Below, piece after piece: positions 11,266 to 24,568 of a DNA stretch of 64,000 nt (within the stretch, counting starts at the first letter, position 1; the number at the start of each line of letters is the position of its first letter). Made by a program: the position numbers and the translations under genes. Source of the DNA: Diploscapter coronatus (taxonomy: Eukaryota; Nematoda; Chromadorea; Rhabditida; Rhabditidae); the NCBI GenBank assembly GCA_964036155.1, contig OZ038422.1, positions 68,781,201-68,845,200 on the forward strand, written 5' to 3'. A model generated the notes under the pieces. It searched no databases. It worked only from the letters and a program-made list of their open reading frames with translations, and had not been told where the DNA came from.

Positions 11266-13000
11266 TTAATTTACCTTTCCAACAATTGTCCATTTATTCG
11301 CTTGTGGATCGTATTCCTCGATTGAGTTACAAAAATCTTCACCTCCAAATTGTTGAAATCTAAATTAACAAATATTTCGTATAAAGATATGCGAAATCTC
11401 AGCTCACCCTCCGATTGCATACAATTTCCCGTTAGCGACAATGAGTGAATGATCCTCTCTTGCATAATTCATATCAGCGATTCGAGAAATTCGACTGCCA
11501 ACTGGAGCTGAGGGGTCGAAAAGCAGACAGGATTTGAATACATCATCACTAAATATATAATGATACATTATTTATCATACAAAATTAACGACTTCCATTC
11601 TCCTCCAGTTATGTAAATTCTTCCATTCAGCGATGCAATTCCGAAAGAATGTCGTCTTTCTGGAATCTCTCCTACTTCAATCCATTCTCGTTCATTGTCC
11701 GATAATCGATATATCTTATTATTACCATCTCCATCAATAACTGAATATCCACAATTACAATAATGAATATGCTATAATATAACCGTATAAACTCCCATTG
11801 GATGTTATTGCTTGAACATAATAAGTTGGAAGAGGAAAAGCAGGCCCTGTTTGCCATATTCCATTTATTAAAATCTGAATAAATTATTTCATCGATTTTC
11901 ATTCGATCTTCTTACATCAACTCGATTCGTATATTGATATGTTCTCATATCACTTTTTTTCGTCTTTTTATGTGTTTTAAGATCCTTTCCACCCAAATAA
12001 TACAATTTGTCTTTGAAATAAGCCACAGATGCATCATCACGCCACTCAGGAGGATCTGGTCCTGCAAAGAATGCAAGAAAATTAAACCAATCTATTGGCT
12101 TTTGTAATGCTACCCCTTGTGATCTCTCGAGTATTCAGATCGAAAATTTCAAACCGTTTGTCATAAGATCTAATTGCAAAAATCTGAAGCCCAAGAAATT
12201 ATTCCAAATAACGAACATAAGAATTGACTTTATTCTGTGTAGTTGCTACTTCATTTGGCCAATACCAAGTGTGGAATGTTGCAATCTCTTCGACTGAGCG
12301 GGTAAATGAATTGAACAAGCCTATTCTTCTTTCATTTTCAACATTATTTGAATATGGATCTGAATTATTCTGAATCGTTTCAAAGTCTCTTACTTAGCTT
12401 CCAATATAATTTCTTACAGTAAAATAAAATTTTATCCCTGCTATTTGATTGAGCATCTTGACCGAAATGAAGAGCTAGAGCTAGAATAACAACACCGACC
12501 AGAAGAAGTGCGCACAATAGAACTAATAGAAAAATTGATTTTTTCAGCCAAGGATATTCACGATTTGAAAAATCCTTTTTTTCCCTGAAAGAAAATAACT
12601 ATTAAAATATTTTCCAAGTCAAATTATTTAGAAAAACTACAAAGTTCATCGGTAATAATTAATTCCGTAAAATATCTCAGACAAAAGAAATGTGCGTGTA
12701 TCTTTCAACTAAAAGATAAGTGGAATTACATAGAATAAATGATTATTTATTTATTTTTATTTTTCGTGTATTTCGCGCGTTAAATTGTTCGTTCGATGAA
12801 ATTTCAAGTTTTAGAATGTCCCGTTATATCATCCGTATTTCACCTCGTTTCCGTCATAGGTTGATTGCTTGCATCCAGTAATTGAAGTGATTCAGGTGGA
12901 CGGTCAGTAAACTTAACGATATGCTGTAAATGTATGTAAGACATCAAATAAAAATTGAGCTTTAACTTACAGGACTTGAAGAATCATTAGGGTTTGCCAT
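11266..13000 (-). CDS. Membrane-anchored kelch-repeat protein, copy B
   Basis: Ten exons (12971-13000, 12844-12923, 12418-12584, 12229-12359, 12114-12183, 11916-12061, 11784-11874, 11593-11740, 11408-11548, 11266-11359) join in frame into 365 residues. The start MANPNDSSSP comes right after the promoter-side spacer. Residues 1-45 are hydrophilic. The basic flank NREYPWLKKS precedes one membrane helix, SIFLLVLLCALLLVGVVILA (about 47-67). The rest is a string of kelch strands: AYFKDKLYYLGG, ASLNGRIYITGG, VANGKLYAIGG, with the conserved Trp/Tyr strands EREWIEVGE and YDPQANKW. This predicts a single-pass protein with its kelch propeller on the far side of the membrane. There is no BTB or BACK domain, so it is not a cullin adaptor. 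The function is unknown. It is a tandem paralogue of copy A, with the same exon phases and several nearly identical exons. Confidence 0.75.
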
Positions 13001-13398
13001 TTTGATTATCTTCACATATATCGAGTAATAAGCTAAACAAATAATAAAAATCGGCAAATAAATAAAAAAAAAGGCTTCAATATCTACATAACGAAGATTG
13101 CGCTCTTCCTTTTCGTGGTTTTACCCACCATCAACGTTTCTTAAACCCCTTGGTTTGGGCTGAAGTGGGGGCGAACTTGAGGCCCTGCTCTAGGCAATGA
13201 CACACATACACAACAATTGCACTAGACCATCACATAATTGATATCATGAAAGTTTTCACGAGTGATTTTGTAAAGTGGATAATATTCTATTCTGCTAGAT
13301 TTTTATGCGCATTTATAAAGTGATGGTCAAAAATTAAATTGTATGCAACGAATGCCCAATCCAAATTGGTTCTACTACTGAAAACCCTATTTGGTTTC
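13001..13398. other. Upstream region of kelch copy B
   Basis: No coding evidence. It should hold the promoter of kelch copy B and is AT-rich. Confidence 0.4.
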
Positions 13399-13570
13399 AT
13401 CAACAGACTTGCGACGTTTTTCGAACGGTGCGCGGTTAACCGCATGAAACAAGATAGTGCATTTTCGAAAGAAGAAAGAAGGTATGCCCTTTTTCTCTGT
13501 CGATAAGGCACACTATCCGCTTCATGCGGTTAACCGCGCACGATTCGAAAACGTTGCAAGTCTGTTCATC
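13399..13570. repeat. Short palindromic element (about 60-bp arms)
   Basis: The arm at 13399-13460 contains GTGCGCGGTTAACCGCATGAA, whose reverse complement lies in 13509-13570, with about 48 bases between. Both arms also share CAGACTTGC-ACGTTTT. As RNA or single-stranded DNA it would fold into a long hairpin. It is probably a MITE; I recognise no gene. Confidence 0.75.
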
Positions 13571-14691
13571 AATCTATGTTAGGGATATAAAATTTTCAAA
13601 AACTAGGGCAGAACTTATGCAACAACCCAATATCAAGTTAAAATTAAATCTCACTGCAATAATGATGTCCAGAAATGATCAAATTGAATATCCAGGTTTT
13701 AAGATAGATTCCTATTTCAAATAAGAAAAATGGATGTAATTATTGCAGTGGGATATTCTTTGGTTGAAATTGCTCAAATTAAAAGAACAGATAACCAATA
13801 TCAAGATAACAATAGTGCAATAGCAAAGACGTAATATTATCTATGAGAATGAAACGAAGCATCTATTTATTTTCTTTTGTTAGGTTACTTGCCATCATTT
13901 ATTCAGGCTACCTAGGGTGTGTTAGGTCTAAGCTGTATTTAGGTTATAGTAAATAGGACTGCACGTAATAAGTAATACTTACTCTCTTGGGTAGAATACG
14001 ATAAAAGATAAGAACGAAGTGAATAAGGCGAACGAAGTAAAAATGAAGTGAAGTTAGAAGTAAGGACGCCGCTTTATATATGATTCCGCCCTCTAACAAT
14101 TCCATCCTGGCGTCTGCATCTCTGGAAAAAAAAACTCTTAATCATTCCGAAATAACTTTGAGGTAATGAAATTTCTCTCTCCAAGGTGTTGTGAAATATC
14201 CCAAGTAACTGATGTTGCATAAAGGAATTGTCAAAAGTCATTAATAATATCAGTACTGATTTTTTACTAAATTTGCGCAAATTTGGCGTATTCGACTTGT
14301 TTCATTTTGACGAATTATACTTGTTGTTATCATTGCCGACTGGAAGTCATATCTCGAACCATCCATAGTTTAACCGAACCTCAAAGAGCAGGGTCACTCG
14401 AATGTGGCCCTTTTCCGCCACTTCTTAAACACAACCACTTTTCCTGTCATTATGTTTTATCGTTCAACGAGTGTAGCAAGAGTGGGAGGAAATGACTCTC
14501 ACTCCATTTTTGAAAACCAGTTTAAATGTTGATGCCAGTTACAGTAGTTTTTCTATCTAGCATTAGTCAGAGTGTTGAGTGATAGCCACGTCTAAAATGA
14601 TTGGCACCCGATTGATAAGGAACTGAACAGGAAGAGCGCAATTTTCGTTACGTAAATATCGAAGCCATTTTTATTTATTTTTCAATTTTTA
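13571..14691. other. Intergenic, no gene seen
   Basis: AT-rich sequence with scattered short open frames, none supported by motifs or splice structure. Confidence 0.4.
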
Positions 14692-15420
14692 CAGGGTGCT
14701 CCAAAATTACCGCAATGCATTTTCAAGCAGGCGTAATTATATATTGAAAGGCCCTATATTAATTTTTGTTATACTTTTGAATTCATTAGACCTAATGTGT
14801 CATAGATTCAAGAAAAAAAATCCCCAGGAAAAATTCTTACAGTAGATGAATTTAATTTTTTGATGCGACACTGCAACTGTTAACGTTTATAACGCAAAAA
14901 ATGTCTCATATATTTAGCTAATTTTTCTCTGGAAAGTGCCCATGCCCAATCAATAAATCCTAACAGATTATACCCTCTGGATCAATTAACGCTAATTAAA
15001 AAATAATAAAAAACGGCGAATAAAATTTGCATTTCATGATATTAACAAAAGTCGAAAATGCAATATCTCAAATAGTCCAAAAAAGCCTGAGCATGATATT
15101 CTGTATGGAATTTTTATTGAGCTTAAATTTATCTGAAGCTCATAACCTCAGCATTATCTAGGCTAAATTTGAAGTTATATGGAGCATTAATAAATTAAGA
15201 AAAACTAAATATGAGGATAAACACATCGTGTCGCGTCAAAATAATCATTAGGTTTTGTCGCGCTAGAGTAAAATTGGGAAGTTGTTTCAGAAATCGCTTC
15301 CAGTAGTATTTTGTGATGAACTATCCACAGAATATATTTGTGAAAATTCTAGCCCGAAAGACCGACCCGTATGGTATTTATTCAATGAACAATGCATTGC
15401 AGTAATTTTGGGACACTCTG
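14692..15420. mobile_element. TA-flanked inverted-repeat transposon (mariner/Tc1-type ends), 729 bp
   Basis: The left end CAGGGTGCTCCAAAATTACC and right end CAGTAATTTTGGGACACTCTG are inverted copies. Both are flanked by TA (14690-14691 and 15421-15422). Ends of the form CAGGGTG-CCAAAA with TA duplication are typical of mariner-like MITEs. The interior is AT-rich with no transposase frame, so the element is non-autonomous. Confidence 0.8.
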
Positions 15421-15547
15421 TAATTTATTCTTGAGAAGATACCCGAATTTTTCGCGAGATTTAATGATTTCTGCACTTTGACAGAGTAGAATTGTGTCGG
15501 ATGGTAGCCTTTTCGGTGATCATTTGATTCGCTTTTACTGCTTGCGA

Positions 15548-15862
15548 TCAGGGATGTACGGACCCGGACCCGGACATTAATTAGTGTCCGAGTCCCAATT
15601 TTACGGACCGCGTACGTCCCTGAAGCGAAGTTTTACTATATTTGTACCCACAAATGCGATGATTTGTGCCAAAATGACAGGGTGGTCCTCGAAAAAGTTT
15701 GGTACAAATCACTTTCAGTTCTTTGGGACCAGGGTTGCTGACGGGCCCAATTTTTGGACCCGGACCCGCTCTCAGACCCGTCATTTTTCACCTTTCTGAC
15801 CCGGACTCGACTTAGACCCGCAAAATGCGGGTCGGGCCGACCCGGGTCCATCAGCAACCCTG
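15548..15862. repeat. Compound short inverted repeats
   Basis: Two palindromes lie side by side. One pairs CAGGGATGTACGGAC (15550) with GTACGTCCCTG (near 15622). The other pairs CAGGGTTGCTGACGGGCC (15730) with GGTCCATCAGCAACCCTG (to 15862). The interior is rich in GACCCG/CGGGTC. A lone end like the first palindrome (AGGGATGTACGGAA) recurs at 63637. Probably two small MITEs. Confidence 0.6.
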
Positions 15863-16679
15863 CTTATTGCAGTTTAGCGAGCGAAAATCTTCTTTCAGAG
15901 CTATTTTTCACTTGTAATTTTTGGGGAGCCTAATAATTTCCTGTTTAACCTAAAGCCCATAGCAACATTTCCGCGGTGGTGTCAACATACGAAAGTTACC
16001 ATTTTGCATCTGCCACTCGCCAGATAATTCACGAGACTTCAGACTAATTATTGAAGAATTGCAAAACAGCCGAAATTTTGCTATTTCTAAGATCTAAATC
16101 GTACAGTCGACATATTAAAAATTGATCCTTAAGTCTGTATTCAGTGTCTACTAAGTTTAAAAATTGCTTAAAACAGATTCTCTGTAATATTCGACGATCT
16201 CAAGGAAGAGACCGGACCAGAGGCTTAAAATGAGTTTTGAAGAGGTATTTGGGTGTTTTCTATCTATATTCGACCTGGAGAACACGATTTTGGGGCTTTT
16301 TCCGACATTTTCAACTTCGGATCCAGGTACCAGGGTCCGGGGGTCAAATTTCAAAAGTCATTCTTATATCCTAAATTGTATATCACATTGTTCAGTTCGA
16401 CGAGCTGAGTCTATTGGTGAAAACATTTTTCAGATCCGACCTTTCTATCACAAGTTACGACTAAAAACAGTGCAAAAACGCCAAAAATACGGGGTCCTCA
16501 ATAGAAAAGTCCACTTTTCTCATCTCTTTCTGGATATTACCTCCCAGTTTTTTCACACAATAATCTATGAGTCCTGCTCATTTTATTTGTATCGAAAAAA
16601 CCGAAATTGAATCAGGCCAATCGATCGAAAAAACGATCCGAAGTCAAACCAGAAAAATCAGAGTTTCGAAAATGCCTGT

Positions 16680-17865
16680 GAAAAAAATCAAAATATATAT
16701 CAATCGATAGAGCTCGAAAAACTGAGCAACTTTTGTGAAGACACCTCGGTGAAATTTCCATTCCGAAATGAGATATTCAGGAAAAATAGAAAAATAAGGT
16801 ATTTTTTCAAAAATTTATTTCTCACCATTGGTGTGGTCTAATTCGTTTAATTTTGTATTAAAAATGATTCCTGACGCTTAAATTATGATTCTAAATAAAA
16901 TTTAGGGAGTAATATCTATATTCGGGAACTTTCCGGTACTGGTTCCAGAGGGTACCAGACCGGTTTTTAAAATATAATCGAGACCAGTCATGTTATATAC
17001 CATTCGAAAGCCAATGAAAAACTAAGTATAATACCGAAAACCGCTTGAAAAACGGATTGATGCATCCAGACTTATGATCAAAAACGTTCCCAAGTTTACT
17101 CTTCAATTTGACCGATACTTCATTTCCTCATAAAAATCGCTACGCTAGATCATTTTTCAAGCGGTTTTCAGCATTACACTTAGTTTTTCACTGACTTTCG
17201 AATGGTATATAACATTATAGGTCTTTTTACCAAATGGTGATTCAACCCCTAGGAGTCGCGGCTCATATGGGTCAAGTTAACGTTTCAACAAAGACCCATC
17301 ATGTTATATATCAAACGAAAGCCCTTATCGAACTGAGTAATATTCTGAAAACTACTTGAAAAACAGATTAGTCTATCGCCTTTTATGGTCATTTGAAAAT
17401 ATCCCATTTTTGGTCTTTTTCAGCAGGTGATTATGACCAATTACAATGATGGTATAATGAAACCACTTGCTGAAATTGATAGAAATGGACTCGAATATTA
17501 CTCTCCAGTCGATTTCGAATCGATTGATACCCATCTTGATATAGTACTACTCGGGCACCATATGGATGGTTTTCCATAGACCCATATGGTAACATGCTAA
17601 AGTGGTAGCACAGTACTCTAGGAAGAAAAAATGAAGTATTGCCCTCCAACTACTATATTCCGAAAGGATTTTTCAATTTGATCTTATTTTACAAAAGTTA
17701 TGAATTTTTGAAAATTTTTGTCATTTTCATAGTTAGATCCATTCAAACTGCTATACCACGCATACCATAATAGATAACCATATAGTGTCTTCACAAAAGT
17801 TGTTCAGTTTTTCGAGTTCTATCGAATGGTATACATATTGTGGGGTTTTTTTTCTCAAAATTTTG
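16680..17865. repeat. Foldback element with nested inner inverted repeat
   Basis: The segment 16690-16745 (TCGAAAAACTGAGCAACTTT, GTGAAGACAC) is mirrored at 17785-17840 (GTTGTTCAGTTTTTCGAG). Inside, 16990-17060 (ACCATTCGAAAGCCAATGAA, CCGCTTGAAAAACG) is mirrored at 17150-17222. A third, diverged direct copy of the inner unit begins near 17300. No transposase is recognisable. Confidence 0.65.
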
Positions 17866-20074
17866 AAATTGATACATGTGATACAATAAATATAGAGAAA
17901 CAGACGCAGATGGCTGGTATGAGTGTGGAAGTGAGAGAACGACGACACAAGGGAAGAGAGAGAGCAGAGATAGAGAGGCAAAAGGGGGGAGTGAAAGGCA
18001 GAAATAACGATAAAATGATAAATAAGAGGAGATTCCTTATGAACGTTATTTTTCGGCTATAAAATTCTGAAAAATTCGATGATAAGAGTATAAATATTGT
18101 TTTTCAACACAATTTCATCTATAAGTGCAAACTAGAAAGCGAGAATCATGAAACAGGGGACATTTAAAATAGTAATTAATTTAAGAAACTGATCACAACA
18201 TCTCATCATCGATCAAATTTGAAAGCCCAGGATCGCTTACAATATTGTTCTTCCATATGATAATAATTCAAAATGCGTTACTTTCAAATAAATTTACGAA
18301 ATTTTCCTATTCAAATTGTCACGATATTCTATATTCTTACAAAATAGAACAGTTGGAAAAAATATATTTTCTAAATTTTACAACGGGATAAAATAAGGTC
18401 ATTTTTGAAAAGAAAAATGTTAAAGAAATTTGTGAGTCGGGCGCAAAAAGAAATAAGGGAAAGAAAAACGGCTAATAAAAATTTAAATCAGTTTTCTTCA
18501 TATAAAAATCAACAGAAAGAACTTTATTACGAAATTTCACTGATGAACCATTTCTGCAAAAAAGACTGATAACCAAGTAACGCGTTTACAAAGTTGAGAT
18601 CAAGGAAATGTGAAATAGCGGAAAAGATTTTAGTATTGAATAATCCATGAATCTGACAAAATATGCCGCTTAGTCGTCAGAAATGGTTTCGTTGAAATTT
18701 GACTTCCATGTCTACTTTGGGGACGGTCATTGCGCAGTGCGCACCAAAAATTTTGTCCGCAATGTCGTATACCTTAGCAGTCATATGACTATCAGACATT
18801 ACCTTATCAGTAGCGAAGTCATTGCAAAATCCAGCGTTTTCCGCTTGAAATTTGAATTGTTATCATTTAATCAAATTTGACGAACAATATCTTTATGGTT
18901 TACTGCGAAGGCAATGGCTGATTTCAGATAGTGTTCGAAAGTTATCAATATAATTGAAACTATGGACAAAAATCGAATAGGGATGTACTTTTAAATAATG
19001 CTACGAAACTTTTATTTTGAATAAGACCTGGTTGAATAGAATAAAAATCATAATCCATCGAATGCATTAACTTATATCAACACTAAAGCTATGCCAAATA
19101 ATGAGTGATATAAAATGATTTGATATGGACAAGATTAATCAATCACAAATTTTCTATGATGCACACATTTGGGAAGCACTTCTTGCAAATAAAGGATTTC
19201 AAAAGTAAAATTTTTCCGAATACATGAACCCATTTTTCAACCTCAGATATATGTGGAGACCGTTGAAAATATTTTCGAATAAAACTGGAGTCATAATGAA
19301 CTAATACTATGATCCGGGAGTTCGATTACATATTTACTTAGAAATGATGATTATTTATTGTTGAGTTTACATAAATTTACTTTTAGAATTTATTATTGAA
19401 ATGTATGAAAACTTTGATTTTGACCCATATGCATGTATTATACAAATCCAAAGACAATCCACCAAAGTAAAAAACTTCTATGTTGTTACTATCAAAGATC
19501 GATCAATTGATTGTGAAATAAATCTTAGAGCATTTCAAATTTGTGTGCAGGACAAGAGAAGATGATAATCAAACTAAAAACAAATATATTTAATTTTCAA
19601 AATCGTCTTGTTTCTGGCACACGAATATCCAGTTGCTTGTATTCAGGTTGGCCGTATTTCAAAGATTAAGGGAATGGTTTTGGCTAAAAGTTGGACTGAA
19701 CTTCCAAAAACAACTCAAATTATGGCCAGTTTTGTCTATTCTCATTTTGACTAGTTGATCTATAGAATTTTGAGCTTTACTCCATGTGCATCAAAACTAA
19801 AACCTTCTACACTAACTCCGAGAATTAGAAAATGTTGAATTATGACTTTAACTCTTAATTTAAAAAAAAAAGAAAATTCCTTCCGGTTCATCATTGATCT
19901 TGCGTTCAGTTTAAAATTGAGCACTGGACATTCTACACTTTAAACTTTGTGAATCATTCCGTTTGAATTCATTGATATTTGGCAATGCTGTGATAAATCG
20001 ATTGAATTGCAACTTCCAATTTTTATCCGATAAAAGAATCACAAACAAATAATTGTCCTTGAATTTTCACTTGT
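17866..20074. other. Intergenic, no gene seen
   Basis: 17930-18010 is a short purine-rich tract. The remainder is AT-rich with small unsupported open frames. Nothing resembles a promoter for a plus-strand gene. Confidence 0.45.
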
Positions 20075-20090
20075 GGCCCTAAAGAGGGCC
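20075..20090 (-). terminator. Histone mRNA 3' stem-loop (H4)
   Basis: Read on the minus strand it is GGCCCTCTTTAGGGCC: a 6-bp stem with loop CTTT, 47 bases past the H4 stop. The loop starts with C, as in nematodes, rather than U. All four histone genes share this element and its upstream flank ATCTAACCCAAC. Confidence 0.95.
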
Positions 20091-20137
20091 GTTGGGTTAG
20101 ATTTGTTGAGGGCTCGTCGATGGACTTCTCTGTCGAC

Positions 20138-21492
<1,355 letters not shown>

Positions 21493-21508
21493 GGCCCTAA
21501 AGAGGGCC
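21493..21508 (-). terminator. Histone mRNA 3' stem-loop (H3)
   Basis: Same 16-nt stem-loop as in the other three genes, 43 bases past the H3 stop codon. An AATAAA follows on the minus strand at 21466-21461. Confidence 0.95.
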
Positions 21509-21551
21509 GTTGGGTTAGATTTAGGGTCTGAGAACTTCGCTCGGAAGCGAT

Positions 21552-22045
<494 letters not shown>

Positions 22046-22077
22046 TCAAAGATGGAGACTCCTTGCCGTTGAAGGCC

Positions 22078-22084
22078 TTTTATA
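22078..22084 (-). promoter_or_regulatory. TATA box of H3
   Basis: TATAAAA on the minus strand, about 66 bases upstream of the H3 start codon. Confidence 0.7.
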
Positions 22085-23309
22085 AGAAACAGTAAGTGGG
22101 CGGAGTCAGGTCAGACAGATTGGGAGTGAGAGGGGTAGCGTTTGGCGCGTTGGACCAGAGCCAAAGTGTGGAATAGGGAGAGTCCAGAAAAGGCGCGAAT
22201 ATGCATACAAAAATTCAAAACTATGCTCAAAGGCTCGAGCAAGTGACCTGGCATTCGAGAAAAACAGCCACTGCTACATGCTTCTGGCCTTGATTTGTTT
22301 TGAATGTTGTTGTGTGAGAAGTGGGAAATCGATTGTGACCACTAGTTATGGGACTTAGCCATTAGCTCAATGGGAAAAGAATCTGAATTTTTCTACAATT
22401 ACGGTATCAGGAAAAAAGAACAAACAAGTTGGGATATTGGATTTGTGCGACTAAACTTTGAAGGAATTTTCAGAAACAAGAACACAACAAGCTTTATCAT
22501 ACAATGAATCTTCAGAAAGGACGTAAATCTGACATTTTCTGAATGTAACTTACAGCTCGGTGATTCAAATTTGAACATTTTTAATTGAATAACAACTCAA
22601 ATTAGCAAAGTTTTCCACATCTTTACTATTCGAACAAGTCCAGTTTTCGCCATAGTTCTTGAAGTATCTTGACTTCGGACGCTCTTGATAGTTTCCAAAG
22701 ATTCTGACAATGAGTTCAAAATTTCTACTTGGTATGTCAAAAACCTAGAACATTTATATTTTTGAAAAGTCGCTGGTGTTCTCTTTTGCATATATTTTCG
22801 ATTTTTTTTAAACGTGTCATCGTTTAGGTTCAAGTAGGTTCAGGATATCGTATGTACCCTAAGATTTCAGCATTCTTTAATTATGATTCGCCTTTCATTT
22901 TTCAATGGAAAATATAATATGCGAATGTTTTCAAGCTTTTAGCGCATCCAGTAGTTGAACATCTTCTTCATTGTCTGGAAAAACCCTTTAATCTAGGCTT
23001 CTGAATATCAAGATTTCTACGATCGAACACCCTCATTTTTAAAATTCAATTCGATTATAAGTCAGAAACGGTCTAAAAATCACGATAAACGATGGTCAAG
23101 ATGAATTCTTTATCCATGATAAATTCAACAAGACTATTCTCATCATTTTAGTTTCACACGAAACTCCTATTTTCAACTTTTTCAATCCAACTCGTGCAGA
23201 TTTAAAATAGTCACTCAGAGAACAGGTTTACTTTTCTTAGAAATAATTTATTCAAACAAAGTTCAACAAGGAAAATTCAACAAAGTTTTAATGAAAGTTG
23301 ATTGATTGT
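22085..23309. other. H3-H2A intergenic region
   Basis: No gene seen. It holds the H3 upstream region and, at 23247-23252, a minus-strand AATAAA about 58 bases past the H2A stem-loop. Confidence 0.5.
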
Positions 23310-23325
23310 GGCCCTAAAGAGGGCC
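23310..23325 (-). terminator. Histone mRNA 3' stem-loop (H2A)
   Basis: Identical 6-bp stem, CTTT loop and flanks as in H4, H3 and H2B, 32 bases past the H2A stop. Confidence 0.95.
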
Positions 23326-23357
23326 GTTGGGTTAGATTAGTGAGCGAGAGTTGGAAT

Positions 23358-23798
23358 TTACTCCTTGTCTCCACCGGTCTTCTTGGGGAGGAGGACGGCC
23401 TGGATGTTGGGCAGGACACCTCCCTGGGCGATGGTGACTCCGCTCAGGAGCTTGTTCAACTCCTCGTCGTTGCGGACGGCCAACTGCAAGTGGCGGGGGT
23501 TGATTCTGGTCTTCTTGTTGTCGCGGGCAGCGTTGCCGGCCAACTCGAGCACTTCAGCGGCGAGGTATTCGAGAACAGCGGCCAAGTAGACCTGAAATCA
23601 GACAAGTCACAATCAGATCAAGAAATTGAAAAGGCTCAAGAAACTAACCGGTGCTCCGGCTCCGACGCGCTGAGCGTAGTTGCCCTTGCGGAGCATGCGG
23701 TGCAGACGACCGACTGGGAACTGGAGTCCGGCTCTCGAGGAGCGAGACTTGGCCTTGCCACCAGACTTGGCCTTTCCACCCTTTCCACGTCCAGACAT
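23358..23798 (-). CDS. Histone H2A
   Basis: Two exons (23649-23798, 23358-23591) with a 57-bp intron give 127 residues. The start is [20 protein letters not shown], followed by the core [20 protein letters not shown], the acidic-patch region [20 protein letters not shown] and the end [11 protein letters not shown]. There is no SQ[E/D]-hydrophobic C-terminal motif, so it is not H2A.X, and the core is not H2A.Z. It dimerises with H2B, encoded divergently next door. The intron lies after GAGAP. Confidence 0.96.
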
Positions 23799-24034
23799 TG
23801 TTAGCAGAGGAGAATGCGAATAGAGACACGAGGAGAACACTCGATAGCCTCTTCTCCCTTGCAGAGGCCTTTTATACCCATTCGAGTAAGGGGGTGGAGT
23901 CAGCCCGGACAGTGCATGGTCGGGGGGAGGCAAGGGACACGCCCACTTTCGAGCGCGTATAAAAAGAGGCCCAATCGAGTCCTCCTCACAACTTGCTCGT
24001 TTCAGCCAAGTCGTACTCGCATTCCTAACTGACT
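23799..24034. promoter_or_regulatory. Divergent H2A/H2B promoter
   Basis: This 236-bp interval serves both genes. The minus-strand TATAAAA at 23876-23870 is for H2A, and TATAAAAA at 23958-23965 is for H2B. The shared control region would keep the two dimer partners in step. Confidence 0.85.
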
Positions 24035-24509
24035 ATGCCGCCCAAGCCATCCGCCAAGGGAGCCAAGAAGGCCGCCAAGACCCAGAAAGCCGCCCGCACC
24101 GGCGACAAGAAGCGCAGACACAAGAGAAAGGAGTCCTACTCCGTCTACATCTACCGTGTCCTCAAGCAGGTTCGTTTCTTTCCACTTTCCTTGAATTCCA
24201 GAAACAATGAATTCGATTCTTCAGGTGCACCCCGACACCGGTGTCTCCTCGAAGGCCATGTCCATCATGAACTCGTTCGTGAACGACGTCTTCGAGCGCA
24301 TCGCCGCTGAGGCCTCTCGTCTGGCTCACTACAACAAGCGCTCCACGATCTCGTCCCGCGAAATCCAGGTAAATTCAACAAATCCTATGGCCAGGTTAAT
24401 CAACATTCGATTTCAGACCGCTGTTCGCCTCATCCTCCCCGGTGAGTTGGCCAAGCACGCCGTCTCGGAAGGAACCAAGGCCGTCACCAAGTACACCTCC
24501 AGCAAATAA
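24035..24509 (+). CDS. Histone H2B
   Basis: Three exons (24035-24169, 24225-24368, 24417-24509) with introns of 55 and 48 bp give 123 residues. The start [20 protein letters not shown], the core [17 protein letters not shown], the α2 segment [15 protein letters not shown] and the end AVTKYTSSK are typical H2B. The Lys-120 equivalent in AVTKYTSSK, the usual ubiquitylation site, is present. It is the only histone gene here on the + strand and the only one with two introns. Confidence 0.97.
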
Positions 24510-24552
24510 ATTGCTTCGGCAATTTTGAGCAAGCCTCTAAATCTAACCCAAC

Positions 24553-24568
24553 GGCCCTCTTTAGGGCC
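24553..24568 (+). terminator. Histone mRNA 3' stem-loop (H2B)
   Basis: GGCCCTCTTTAGGGCC, 43 bases past the stop. AATAAA follows at 24595-24600 and again at 24625-24630. Confidence 0.95.

Noticed and set aside
24035..24310. H2B read as a single 91-codon frame without splicing.
   Set aside because: It runs through a 55-bp intron and breaks the H2B fold. The spliced three-exon model gives a full-length canonical H2B.
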